DNA of 64,000 bases, from contig NC_134455.1 in assembly GCF_047948215.1 (NCBI RefSeq), positions 78,870,189 to 78,934,188 on the forward strand. The letters are read 5' to 3'. A program made the translations under genes and the position numbers. The notes beneath the pieces are model-generated. The model was not told the origin of the DNA, did not search any database, and was given only the letters and a program-made list of their open reading frames with translations. This document shows, one piece after another, positions 37,940 through 47,877 of the stretch (positions are counted from its first letter, which is position 1; every line of letters begins with the position of its first letter). Source of the DNA: Lycorma delicatula (Eukaryota; Arthropoda; Insecta; Hemiptera; Fulgoridae).

Positions 37940-38872
37940 TCATTTTATATCGCTCCTGCTTCGTCCATCTTTAGTAATTCTACTTCCCAAATAACAAAAT
38001 TCTTCTACCTCCATAATCTTTTCTCCTCCTATTTTCACATTCAGTGGTCCATCTTTGTTATTTCTACTACATTTCATTACTTTTGTTTTGTTCTTGTTTA
38101 TTTTCATGCGATAGTTCTTGCGTAGGACTTCATCTATGCCGTTCATTGTTTCTTCTAAATCCTTTTTATTCTCGGCTAGAATTACTATATCATCAGCAAA
38201 TCGTAGCATCTTTATCTTTTCACCTTGTACTGTTACTCCGAATCTAAATTGTTCTTTAACATCATTAACTGCTAGTTCCATGTAAAGATTAAAAAGTAAC
38301 GGAGATAGAGAACATCCTTGTCGGACTCCCTTTCTTATTATGGCTTCTTTCTTATGTTCTTCAATTGCTACTGTTGCTGTTTGGTTCCTGTACATGTTAG
38401 CAATTGTTCTTCTATCTCTGTATTTGAACCCTAATTTTTTTAAAATGCTGAACATTTTATTCCAGTCTACGTTATCGAATGCCTTTTCTAGGTCTATAAA
38501 CGCCAAGTATGTTGGTTTGTTTTTCTTTAATCTTCCTTCTACTATTAATCTGAGGCCTAAAATTGCTTCCCGTGTCCCTATACTTTTCCTGAAACCAAAT
38601 TGGTCTTCTCCTAACACTTCCTCCACTCTCCTCTCAATTCTTCTGTATAGAATTCTAGTTAAGATTTTTGATGCATGACTAGTTAAACTAATTGTTCTGT
38701 ATTCTTCACATTTATCTGCCCCTGATTTCTTTGGTATCATTACTATAACACTTTTTTTGAAGTCTGACGGAAATTCCCCTTTTTCATAAATATTACACAC
38801 CAGTTTGTATAATCTATCAATCGCCTCCTCCCCTGCACTGCGCAGTAATTCTACACTTCCACTTCTGAACAC
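37940..38872 (-). pseudogene. RTE-like LINE reverse transcriptase domain
   Basis: A 310-codon open frame with the reverse transcriptase fingers and palm. Seen in order: IPKKSGADKCEEYRTISL, then HASKILTRILYRRIE, EDQFGFRKSIGTREAIL, LAFIDLEKAFDNVDW (first palm Asp), IRKGVRQGCSLSPLLFNLYM, LRFADDIVILAEN (catalytic Asp pair), then NKTKVMKCSRNN and FCYLGSRITKDG. The enzyme copies element RNA at the nicked target. Catalytic residues are intact, but the N-terminal finger motif is lost with the upstream deletion. The TGA at 37940-37942 separates it from the C-terminal piece in the same frame. ATG 38872 is merely the first Met after the junction. Confidence 0.92.
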
Positions 38873-38982
38873 TTTTCTTTAATCCACTCTTCTTTCGCCA
38901 GTTTGCACTTCCTGTTTATAGTATTTCTTAATTGCCGATAGTTCCTTTTACTTTCTTCATCACTAGCATTCTTATATTTTCT
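38873..38982 (-). pseudogene. RTE-like LINE linker segment and deletion junction
   Basis: In the same frame as the endonuclease, past the TGA, the sequence reads RKYKNASDEESKRNYRQLR and then NTINRKCKLAKEEW and IKEKCSEVE. This is the lysine- and glutamate-rich linker. Near 38860-38885 it runs directly into a different frame reading SVELLRSAGEEAIDRLY, which in complete relatives lies more than a hundred codons further on. The region normally containing the NKAVGVDGIPAE-type block that opens the reverse transcriptase is therefore missing. Confidence 0.75.
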
Positions 38983-40179
38983 TCATTCATCCATCAGCTG
39001 CAATATATCGTCTGAAACCCAAGGTTTTCTACCAGTTCTCTTTATTCCGCCTAAGTTCGCTTCTGCTGATTTAAGAATTTCCTTTTTAACATTCTCCCAT
39101 TCTTCTTCTACATTTTCTATCTTATCTTTTTTACTCAGACCTCTAGCGATGTCCTCCTCAAAAATCTTCTTTACCTCCTCTTCCTCAAGCTTCTCTAAAT
39201 TCCACCGATTCATCTGACACCTTTTCTTCAGGTTTTTAAACCCCAATCTACATTTCATTATCACCAAATTATGGTCGCTATCAATGTCTGCTCCAGGGTA
39301 AGTTTTGCAGTCAACGAGTTGATTTCTAAATCTTTGCTTAACCATGATATAATCTATCTGATACCTTCCAGTATCGCCTGGCTTTTTCCAAGTGTATATT
39401 CTTCTATTATGATTTTTAAATTGGGTGTTGGCAATTACTAAATTATACTTCGTGCAAAACTCTATAAGTCGGTCCCCTCTTTCATTCCTTTTGCCCAGCC
39501 CGTATTCACCCACTATATTTCCTTCCTTGCCTTTTCCAATGCTTGCATTCCAATCTCCAACTATTATTAAATTTTCATCTCCTTTTACGTGTTTAATTGC
39601 TTCATCAATCTCTTCGTATACACATTCTACCTCATCATCATCATGGGCGCTTGTAGGCATATAGACGTTAACAATCGTTGTCGGTTTAGGTTTTGAATTT
39701 ATCCTTATTACAATGACTCTATCGCTACGCGTCTTGAAATACTCCACTCTCCTCCCTATTTTCTTGTTCATCACGAAACCTACTCCTGCCTGCCCATTAT
39801 TTGACGCTGAGTTAATTACTCTAAAGTCACCCGACCAAAAGTCGCCTTCCTCTTCCCACCGAACCTCACTAATTCCTACTATATCAACGTTTACCCTATC
39901 CATTTCCCTTTTTAAATTCTCTAGCCTACCAACCTTTTTTAAGCTTCTAACATTCCACGCTCCGACTCGTAGAATGTTATTTTTTAATTTTCTGGTGACC
40001 CCTTCCTTAGTAGTCCCCACCCGGAGATCCGAACGGGGGACTATTTTACCTCCGGAATATTTTACCAAGGAAGGCGCCTCCATTATTGTATATGTGAAAA
40101 TGCAGAGCCACATTTTCTTGGAAAAAAAGCAGCTGTAGTTTTCCATTGCTTTCAGCTGCGCAGTACTCAGAGTTTTCAT
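38983..40179 (-). pseudogene. RTE-like LINE endonuclease domain (CFDP2-like)
   Basis: A 398-codon frame. Residues 1-60 are leader that was probably 5' untranslated or short N-terminal sequence. The endonuclease spans about 65-315: LRVGAWNVRSL, VDIVGISEVRWE (catalytic Glu), GVGFVMNKK, NVYMPTSAHDDDE, IIVGDWNASIG (Asp and Asn of the active site), TWKKPGDTGRYQIDYIMV and DIDSDHNLVIMKC (catalytic Asp-His). All the expected catalytic residues are present. Database proteins with this domain are often labelled craniofacial development protein 2, which usually reflects this transposon. The first ATG (40177-40179) lies in the flanking target duplication, so a native start is more likely at MENYS or MEAPS. 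The TGA at 38983 interrupts the linker, which continues in frame as RKYKNASDEESK. Confidence 0.9.
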
Positions 40180-40264
40180 GTTCTTTCATTATGAAAAAGG
40201 ATACAAATATTTATTAATTAATAAGCTGTAAACGCTTATTTTTATAAAAATAAATTTTTATTTT

Positions 40265-40345
40265 GCCGAACTTCGTGGCCAAGTAGGTAGTATCTCGTGA
40301 TTTCTTTCGGAGATACCGGGTTCGAATCCCGGTCAGACATATGGT
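40265..40345 (+). mobile_element. tRNA-like SINE head, second family
   Basis: Box A TGGCCAAGTAGG (40276-40287) and box B GGTTCGAATCC (40319-40329) are close to consensus. The T arm is perfect: CCGGG and CCCGG around TTCGAAT (40316-40332). The acceptor strands do not pair properly, and the anticodon arm has a 13-nt loop, so it is not a working tRNA. The 3' flank TCAGACATATGGTATTTTTTC recurs in the minus-strand copies at 43775 and 44521. The adjoining repeat at 40370 may belong to the same element. Confidence 0.75.
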
Positions 40346-40369
40346 ATTTTTTCATACCTACCAATTTCC

Positions 40370-40770
40370 ACCGGGCTAATGGCCCATAGCTGTTGACGCC
40401 TTTAACGATATAAGTGGTACTTATTTTGATTGATTCCAGAGATATAGCTAAATAAAATTTTAATTAATGAAATATTTGGATCTTACAAGGGGAAGGCACA
40501 TCGGTTCGAATCTGACTTCATATCCTTTTTTTTTAACTTAAATATATTGATTTATTAATAATTATTAACCTCTGATGGCAAAATATATATATTTATATAT
40601 TAAATAATAATTAAATAAGAATTTAAACAAAATAAAATATGAAAAAATATCAGAAATTATTAATGAAATAAAATTTTATGTATTTTTCATTTAAAAAAAA
40701 TGTGTGTATCTATTTTAATAGGCGTACAAGGAAATCATGTGGTGTTCACATCAGATGTTTTTGTTTAATA
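40370..40770 (+). repeat. Dispersed repeat shared with 52990-53320
   Basis: Shared blocks in the same order: AACGATATAAGTGGTACT, TTATTTTGATTGATTCCAGA, AAATAAAATTTTAATTAATG, AAGGCACATCGGTTCGAATC, AATATATTGATT and AATAGGCGTACAAGGAA. This copy has an extra AT-rich stretch at about 40575-40690 that the other lacks. The box-B-like GGTTCGAATC inside is notable. No protein is encoded. Confidence 0.8.
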
Positions 40771-42002
40771 TAGCGAAATTATGATTTTATATGTAAATGT
40801 GGAAGTATCCATGTATATTTTATTTCAAAAAAGGAATAAAAATAATAATACTGCATATTTTTATGTTGAATAACATATAAAATGATTAAGATAGTAAATA
40901 AGGATTTACTAAATAAACGTGCATTGTAATACTAATTAAGTAAGTACATTGTAATATTAATATTAATTAATTTTTTTTATCAAATAGAAATCCACTGATT
41001 TTTACTATTGTAGATTAAGTAGTGGGATAAACAACTAAACATCGTGTATTTTCCTTAATGTTATTCAAAACGGAAAAAATATAACAAAGAAATCAAAAAT
41101 ATAAGTTATAATTAACAAAAAAACTAAAAAAAACACATTTCTCTTACATATTTTCATGGATTTAAAAAAAATCAATAGAAAATAAAACAGTTCGAAAAAA
41201 TTATCAACTAAACCTGATTTATTAAAACCAGTGAAAATTGTTGACAAATATTGTGTAGTTTGTTTTCTCTTGGTCTTTAATTTTCTCATATAAAGCACGC
41301 ATGAATTATATATATTTAACCAGTAAAAAATAAATTAATTAAATAATTAATAAATTACACGACAAACACATTTAAAATGTTACAAGGGTGTCATAGTGTA
41401 CTAATTTGTTTTTTTTATAAACTGCTAATACTCTATGAGAAAAATAGCTGTAAGAACACAGAATAAAACAATGATTTTCAAAAATAAAACTAAAATTTAA
41501 GTACTGTAAATAAATATGTAAGGAATATTACTAATAAATATTTTAATAGTGTAAACAAAATTTTAGGTAGATATTTGTAATATAATCCCGTTTACATGAT
41601 TTAACTTATTATTATAATAAATATCTGAATAATTTATATTGAGATAATTATGGAGAGAACATTTTTAAAAAGTCTCATAAAAAAACCATTATTATAAAAT
41701 TATAAAAATAAAAATAAATTTTTATAAAATTTTAATGAATAATAGAAAAATAATATATATTTTTTTAAAGTTTTCATCACTTAACTAACATCATGATGAA
41801 GTACAGATATTTTAATGAGTGTAAAAAGTTTAATATTCCAAGTAAGACAAGCTTTGATTTTAAATGTTCTTTAATTTGTAGGTTTTTTCGATGAATATTT
41901 AAAAAAATATCTTGCTGCGAATAAAAACAGAAAAAAAGATAAAAGAATAAGATATTCGGACAAGAAAATAGACAGGAAAAGTAGAATAATAATGCGGTCC
42001 TG
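40771..42002. other. AT-rich intergenic DNA, nothing recognised
   Basis: The minus-strand frames at 41065-41298 and 41777-42010 are rich in Phe, Leu, Ile and Lys and look like chance frames of AT-rich DNA. Confidence 0.55.
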
Positions 42003-42012
42003 GTGTACATCT

Positions 42013-42375
42013 CTTATAACTTTTTTAGCCTCCGTCCATAAGGACGGAGGCTAAAATAATAACTATCGGAAAATATCGGAAACTAACGGAAAATAATAAC
42101 TATCATAAGGTATTACTTCAGAGGATGTGTATGAATGTATATGAAGTGTAGTCTTGAACAGACTCAGGTCGGTGGTTAATTGAAACTCCATCAAACCACT
42201 CATGTGTGGTTAATTGAAACTCAACCATCAAAGAACACCGGTATCCACGGTTTAGTATTCAAATCCGGATAAAAGTAACTGCCTTTACTAGGATTTGAAC
42301 CTCAAAACTCTTGACTTCGAAATCAGCTGATCTGCGATGACGAGTTAACCCCTAGACCAGCCCCGGGGGCAACTA
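42013..42375 (-). mobile_element. tRNA-derived SINE, copy E, with a tail hairpin and an internal duplication
   Basis: Minus-strand copy with an intact head: box A within GGGGCTGGTCTAGGGGTTAA, then CTCGTCATCGCAGATCAGCT, and box B GGTTCAAATCC (42291-42301). Body: GTGGATACCGGTGTTC and a 34-bp tandem duplication (GTGGTTAATTGAAACTC at 42172 and 42206 on plus). The tail ends in a perfect 15-bp hairpin (42023-42056). Flanks GTGTACATCT (42003-42012) and GTGTATATCT (42376-42385) look like a target duplication with one difference. Confidence 0.85.
42023..42056. repeat. Perfect 15-bp GC-rich hairpin at a SINE tail
   Basis: TTTTAGCCTCCGTCC (42023-42037) pairs exactly with 42042-42056 around the loop ATAA. 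Other copies of the SINE carry one arm only (compare TAGCCTCCGG at about 35620), so the second arm is an inverted duplication. Confidence 0.95.
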
Positions 42376-42385
42376 GTGTATATCT

Positions 42386-43727
42386 GAGGTATCTTATCGT
42401 AAATCATCCTTAAGATTGATTTCCTTGTTTTCATTTTTTAACGCTCAATAATTTTTACAGATATACATATTTTATACAATATTTTAGCAGTAGTACGTTC
42501 TGGATTGAAAATAATTAAGAATAATAATAAAAAGTTTTGAAATTTATTGCACTAAGAAAAATAGGTTAATTATTTTTTTTTTTAAATTAATTTTTATTAG
42601 GACATTAATTAATGCACGGGGTTCGGTCACAGATGACAGTTTAGGACCGAGTGATAGAAAAAGACCAAAAATAAAAAAAAAAGTTATTCATTGCTTTTAA
42701 ATATAGGCATAAAAGAAGAAAATATAATAAATTTAATTTTTAGTCGATCGTATTTTCATATTTTCTTATAAAAAATTGATGTTTAAGGAGTAAATTCTAG
42801 TAATTAAATATTATTTTACTGTAAAATATATGTGTGAAATAATATACCTTTTACGTTAAACAATATTATCATATGTAACAGGTAAATAATATATGTACGA
42901 AATAATAAATAATAATATTTAATGTTCACTATAAAGTAAAATAATATTTGTTAATATAGAAGAAAGAATTAAGCTTAGGCTTAATAATTAAAATTATGTT
43001 AATTTATAACTCTATTAAAATAGTATGTAATTGTCATCACCAGTCCCGTAACTAGATTTCCAAGCGCCCCTCCACAAGTGGCGGCCCCACCATCTGTCAG
43101 AGCCCTCCTCTGTAACACCCCAATTGTAAGTATTAAAATCAACAAAAAAATAAAATAAAAATTCTTTTTGTTTCTTTAAAAAATAAAATTTTATAAAAAC
43201 ATTTTTCTGTATTGAATAATTTTTTTTACAAAAAGGAACTTTTCAAAATAATAAACTTTTAAGGGTTAAAATTAGGTAGCAATCAAAACCAGAAAATAAG
43301 AAAATTACTATACAACAAATAATTAAGAAAATATCAGAAGTATTTTACAATTTAAGAAAAAAAAAATTTTTGCACTAACTTAAAAAAAAAGTTATTTCTT
43401 CTAAAACGGTTGAAAAAATTCAGTTTTGCCCAATTAATAAAAAACAATAATTAATGCATCATAAAATAAATTATCATGAAAACTTCAGCCTTTAATTAAA
43501 GAAAGAAATAATTTATGAATGAAAAGAAATCTACATATAAATATAGTTAAATTAATTAGGTGGAAAAAGTTCGTTGGAAGAAATGGTTTCCTGCAAAAAC
43601 ATTGTTGATAAAATATAAAAAATTCGGAATGAATACATAATTGTAGTAATTTAACATTTTTAATCTGACTTTTATTCCTTATTATTTGTTAGATGATTAA
43701 TTCACATCAAAAGCTTATGGGATAATC
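42386..43727. other. AT-rich DNA with one GC-rich transposon-like scrap
   Basis: The stretch 43035-43120 (CCCGTAACTAGATTTCC, GCGCCCCTCCACAAGTGG, GCCCTCCTCTGTAAC) is far more GC-rich than its surroundings and resembles the end of an insect DNA transposon. The class cannot be named. Otherwise nothing. Confidence 0.5.

Positions 43728-43764
<37 letters not shown>
43728..43764. repeat. Compound (TA)n(TG)n microsatellite
   Basis: TA repeats switch to TG repeats at about 43745. Confidence 0.95.
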
Positions 43765-43774
43765 ATACGTAGAA

Positions 43775-43856
43775 AAAAATTACCAGACTTTATCGGGACG
43801 CAAACCCAGAACTTTTTAAACGAATGACTACCATTCCACGATAGTGGATGGTAAGT
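43775..43856 (-). mobile_element. tRNA-like SINE fragment, second family
   Basis: On the minus strand: box-A-like CGTGGAATGGTAGTC, box-B-like GGGTTTGCGTCCCG, then AAGTCTGGTAATTTTTTTC. This is the order seen at 40265 and 44521. The CAGACTTTATCGGGACGCAA stretch on the plus strand is the box B side. It is decayed and not a functional tRNA. Confidence 0.6.
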
Positions 43857-44520
43857 TTAAAGGTCATTATTTAATTCATAATTAGTTTTGTAACGATTGA
43901 TAATTTTTTGGAAAAATTATTATGTTAAAGAAATATTGAAACTAAAATTTTATACCTTTTTACTCTTTTCTCAAATGAATATAAAATTATTTTTAAAATG
44001 AAAACAAATTATTACAATAAAACAGAAACAAAACAAAAAAGTTATTTCTACGGTACTTAAATATGTTATTTTTTAGTGCAAAAATAATAAAGAAAAGGAA
44101 AATAATAACAAAATTCTGTTTAGTAAAAGTTTTTTTTTTACGTATAATTTAAAACAAAAAACAATTCTATCTGAAATATTTTTAACAACAGATAAAGTTC
44201 ATATATTTTAAACAACATATTTGACTTCAGGAGGTAAACTCAAACGAATTATCTTGCTGTAATATTTTGTATCTTCTGAAATACGTTAAGATTAATTTTT
44301 AGTAAAACGTAATTAAGGTTTTGGATCCGATAAAAGAATTCCAATAAAAAATAAATTTTTCAAACATTAAAGTCAACAGAAATGTAAATTAGCAAATTTA
44401 ATTTTCTACTTCATCGGAAAGTAATTTTTTCTCTTTTTTACACTTAAATATGTGCAATCTGTTCCCTTAGAACAATAAATAGATATACAACAATAATTAT
44501 TTCATCTACCGTTTATTCTG

Positions 44521-44625
44521 GTTGGCAGTTTGTTGCGGCTATTGATGGATGTTAATGAAATACCATGTCTGATCGGGACTCTAATCCAGAACCTCAGGTA
44601 CCATTCCACCACAAAGATTGACAAT
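44521..44625 (-). mobile_element. tRNA-like SINE fragment, second family
   Basis: On the minus strand: box-A-like TGGTGGAATGGTACC, box-B-like GGATTAGAGTCCC, then GATCAGACATGGTATTTC. The last block matches the flank of the tRNA-like head at 40265, which groups the three copies. Confidence 0.65.
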
Positions 44626-45013
44626 TACTTTTATTTTAATTAAGGAAAATGGAAAAAACTAGCTAAATGTTATAAATAATAGATTTTTTAAAACAAAAAC
44701 ATGTTCTAGAGATGAAAATGTACTGTAAATCAATTTAAGTCAGTTTCATTTCAGGAACGTCCATTTAAAATGAAAACCTTTTAATCAGAGGGTTTCATTA
44801 CCCTGTGAGGAATATTATTTTAAATTAAAACTTTCCAAAAATGAATTTTAATTTTAGTGAGAAATTTTAAATGAATTTAAATTTTCTTATTAATTAATGT
44901 GAAATATTTGAATTAGATCACTGTGTGGTGGCCCGTCCTCATTAGCATATTAAGATTTTGTGATTTCTTTGGTGAAAATATATCTGAGTACACACAATTT
45001 CAGGGAAAAAAAT
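44626..45013. other. AT-rich intergenic DNA, nothing recognised
   Basis: No gene or repeat seen. Confidence 0.55.
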
Positions 45014-45436
45014 TTATGTGCGTAAATATAAGAAAATTTTTATTAAAAATTTATTTAAATTTCGATAGAGAATTCTTTTCTGGGTAATTAAAAACACCCA
45101 AAAAATTCTGGATAATTCGCATAAAGTTTCTTTAAAGAAAGAATTAAAGAAATGAAATAAATTATTATTTTTTATGAGAATAAATCGTTTTGAAATTCTA
45201 CGGTTTTTATCTACGTATTTGGTTAAATGTAATTTTTTAATAAATATAAAATTCCTGTTTAAGTTTTTAGGAACAGTACAAAATCCTATAAGGAAATAGG
45301 TATATGTTTTGTATATGTTACTGGAGATTTTTTCTATATGTTTGGGTTCATTAGGCTTTAATTTGATTACGTTTATGGTCAGCTGATTTTTCCCATGGAG
45401 TAACATTTTAACAAATTTGTCTAATAAGGAAAACAC
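45014..45436 (-). CDS. Unassigned open reading frame, 140 codons
   Basis: I do not recognise this protein. It starts MFSLLDKFVKMLL and ends IKIFLYLRT. It is rich in Lys, Ile, Phe, Leu and Asn, as AT-rich DNA dictates, with no signal peptide, membrane span pattern or domain that I can name. Its interest is length: at about 75% A+T a stop should occur roughly every 11-12 codons, so by a rough hand estimate 140 open codons is unlikely even across a window of this size. No splice sites, promoter or related copy was found nearby. It may be a chance frame, a relic of a mobile element, or a lineage-specific gene. I favour chance or relic. Confidence 0.2.
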   Translation of the reverse strand: MFSLLDKFVKMLLHGKNQLTINVIKLKPNEPKHIEKISSNIYKTYTYFLIGFCTVPKNLNRNFIFIKKLHLTKYVDKNRRISKRFILIKNNNLFHFFNSFFKETLCELSRIFWVFLITQKRILYRNLNKFLIKIFLYLRT

Positions 45437-46347
45437 AATAATGTATATTAAAAAAAAAAAATTATAAAATCATTTCTACAAAAACTGATCGATTCCATTT
45501 AATTGCTGTTTTAATACCATATTAACTTAATTTACGGTACAAATAATAATTAATAAAATCTTTTTATGAAAAAACATAATTGGCTATTATAAATTTAAAT
45601 TCATAAATAATTTGTGAAAATGAAGAAGAATTGATTGATCCATGAAATGGACTTGTTTGTCGAGTTAACGAAGAAATTTAACAAGTCTTTTAGGTCAGTG
45701 AACCCTCTCTGATAGAAAACCGTGATCTATAAAAATGGACTGGTCGGTTCACAAAGCAAAATCAGGTAACTTTTTTCTTTTCAGGAAAAAACTGACAGAC
45801 AGGATTGACTAATGAATTACCGACTGTCTTTTCTTTAGATTAGCGCATTCAGAACTGCTATCTATGTAAAGAGTAGATCAAGAGACAGGACGTTCTACTG
45901 TTACAGTGTTAAACAACGGTCTTAAATAATTCAGGATTCGGTGTCTATTTCCAGAATTGGCTTCTATCGGTAACATATTACATCCGGAGATGCTGGAATT
46001 AAGCAAAACATTTTTGATGCATTCATGAATGCAAAGGATATGCAAATGTAACTAATTACAATTAAGAATTATATTAATAATAATCGATGTAAAGATTTTT
46101 TATTTAATTATCTTAACATATAAGAGTGTTCAATTAATTGTATAATCTTCTAATAGCTTGAATCCTAATCCGGTTTTCGGTTTGTTGTGTGAACCACTAC
46201 CACGTTGATTACATAACTACAACTCGTAATTTTGAAAAAAGTTTTTCCCACGCAAAAGATTTTAGACCAAATCAATAAAAAATAACATTTATATTGATAT
46301 TTAAATATTTATCGGTCAATATTTTAAAAAAACGTTTCTAAAAAATT
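45437..46347. other. AT-rich DNA with a less biased patch
   Basis: The patch 45630-46050 has more balanced composition, for example around CTGACAGACAGGATTGAC and ACATCCGGAGATGCTGGAAT. I find no reading frame or known repeat in it. Confidence 0.5.
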
Positions 46348-46372
46348 ACTTATTTTTAAAAAATAAGTAATA
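46348..46372. repeat. 25-nt AT palindrome
   Basis: TTACTTATTTTT and its complement surround a single A, directly 5' of the long inverted repeat. Confidence 0.85.
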
Positions 46373-46530
46373 TTTAAAAAAAATTTATTATAAATTTTAC
46401 AAGTTTTGATTCCCTGTGGTATTATTATTTTCCGTAAAATTTGTTGAGTGAACAAAAATGAACAAATCAAAAATTAATAATACCAAAGGGAATGAAAACT
46501 TGTAAAGTTTTTTATAAATTTTTTTAAACT
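46371..46530. repeat. Long inverted repeat, about 64-bp arms
   Basis: The left arm (about 46371-46434) and right arm (about 46467-46530) are imperfect reverse complements, pairing at roughly four of five positions. Shared cores are TTTACAAGTTTT, ATTCCCT and GGTATTATTA. The spacer is about 32 nt. It could be a small fold-back transposon or a hairpin RNA source. No transcript evidence can be read from sequence. Confidence 0.75.
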
Positions 46531-47520
46531 TAATTACAAATTATAAACTTCCAAGAAAAAATAATTTATTAAAGGACAAATAACCAATAATAATAAAATT
46601 ATTAATTTATTAAATTGGAATGGGTAAAATTAAACTCCATAAGTATTATAATCTGTAGGTCTTGAAGTTTTATTTATTTATTTTTTTTTTTTTGTAAAAT
46701 ATGAACTTGCTAGATAAATAACCATTATTCTAAGGGACAAAGTCTTTTCAAAATTTCAATGAACCTTTTATAACAAAGTTTTTTTGTAACAAAACTCATT
46801 GATAAAAGGAATAAATAAAACAGTTGAATTTGTTTAATAAAATATAAATAAAATTAAAAATAAAATTTTTCATCTTAACCGTAACAAAATAAATTTTGTT
46901 TGTAAAATTGTACGATAAAAAATTGTTTTATCATTACAGGTTGGTACGATTGTATTTGCTTAAATTACGTTTTAAATAAATCTGATGAACTGTATTTTAA
47001 ATTATTCCAAGAGCGTTCCATTAAATTACAAACGGCGTTAGTAGAGGAAACACTAATATTTGATATAAATAATTTATAAATGTTTCTTCCGTTAGTAAAA
47101 AGAATGGTACCTTAATTAAAATAATACTTTCCATCGAGAATGACGTGACTATCAAGAAAGATTTTAACAGTATTTGTCTAGGATGGATGAACCAAGATCT
47201 GCATGCCCTATAACGGTACAAATAAAATAATCTGCAGTTAATCTGGCTTTTCTATCTGCAGTTTATTTATTGAAAATCATGTAGAAAACTAGCTTCTGAG
47301 AAACAATAAGATCAGAACCATTTTAGATGAGCAAAAATTTAGTGTTACGTTTTAGGTTTATATCATGGGGTAATTAAAAATGACACAGATCAAAAAATAT
47401 CAGAAATTCTCAACCTCTTCAGCTCCACTATCCATAAAAAGTAAAAAAAAATATTTCGATCAATATTTCGCGACCCTCCGATCACAACTCAATAAAATCT
47501 AGTTAAAACTATTTAGTTGC
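46531..47520. other. AT-rich intergenic DNA, nothing recognised
   Basis: The short minus-strand frame at 47021-47221 shows no family features. Confidence 0.55.
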
Positions 47521-47688
47521 ACTGATAGCAATGAGTGTAAATATGCATATATGAAATGTACAAACATGAGCAATTTATAGGTTCCAACTTCTGGGTACGT
47601 GCTTCTTGTAATTTGGTCTTGTAGTCACTCTGTGAGCGTAGTGTTCAAACATGCATATGATAATTTGAACACGTCGTGCTCTCAGCAG

Positions 47689-47725
47689 TATAAAAGGCCG
47701 TAAGATATGCAGAACGTCAGTTTAT
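47689..47725 (+). promoter_or_regulatory. Candidate RNA polymerase II core promoter of the hAT relic
   Basis: TATAAAAGG at 47689-47697 is followed by an arthropod-type initiator, TCAGTT, at 47717-47722. The initiator A (47719) lies 30 bp from the first T of the TATA box, the standard spacing. It points toward the hAT relic, whose recognisable text starts about 160 bp downstream. Promoter activity is inferred from motif spacing only. Confidence 0.5.
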
Positions 47726-47877
47726 TTTCGAATGCGAAGCGTTCGTCTGATGACTTTATTTAAGTTTTTAAAAGCGTAGTTTCATTGAAAATGAAAACAA
47801 TTGAGGTTTCGGGTTTTTTATTGCGCGGTCAAACGGTGAAAATGTATTTTTATTTCTTTCAATTAGACTCTTATGCA

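Larger units (their letters stand above)
37415..40169 (-). mobile_element. RTE-like non-LTR retrotransposon, end to end but internally deleted
   Basis: A 2.75-kb minus-strand LINE bounded by the 10-bp duplication GAGTTTTCAT (37405-37414 and 40170-40179). The 3' end is an 18-nt A run (T run 37414-37431 on plus) that follows within a few bases of the stop codon at 37436. The element encodes an apurinic-like endonuclease, a linker, a reverse transcriptase and a C-terminal segment in one polyprotein. I assign it to the RTE-like group from the C-terminal LYGSETWT and WCYRRMLKI motifs; CR1/L2 is the alternative. Two in-frame TGA stops and one frame-changing internal deletion make it non-autonomous. 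It is clearly richer in G+C than its flanks. Confidence 0.9.

Noticed and set aside
39425..40138. Plus-strand frames of 79 and 141 codons
   Set aside because: Antisense shadows of the LINE endonuclease.
40265..40345. Genuine tRNA gene
   Set aside because: The T arm and boxes A and B are good, but the acceptor strands mismatch and the anticodon loop is 13 nt; the downstream flank is shared with other decayed copies.
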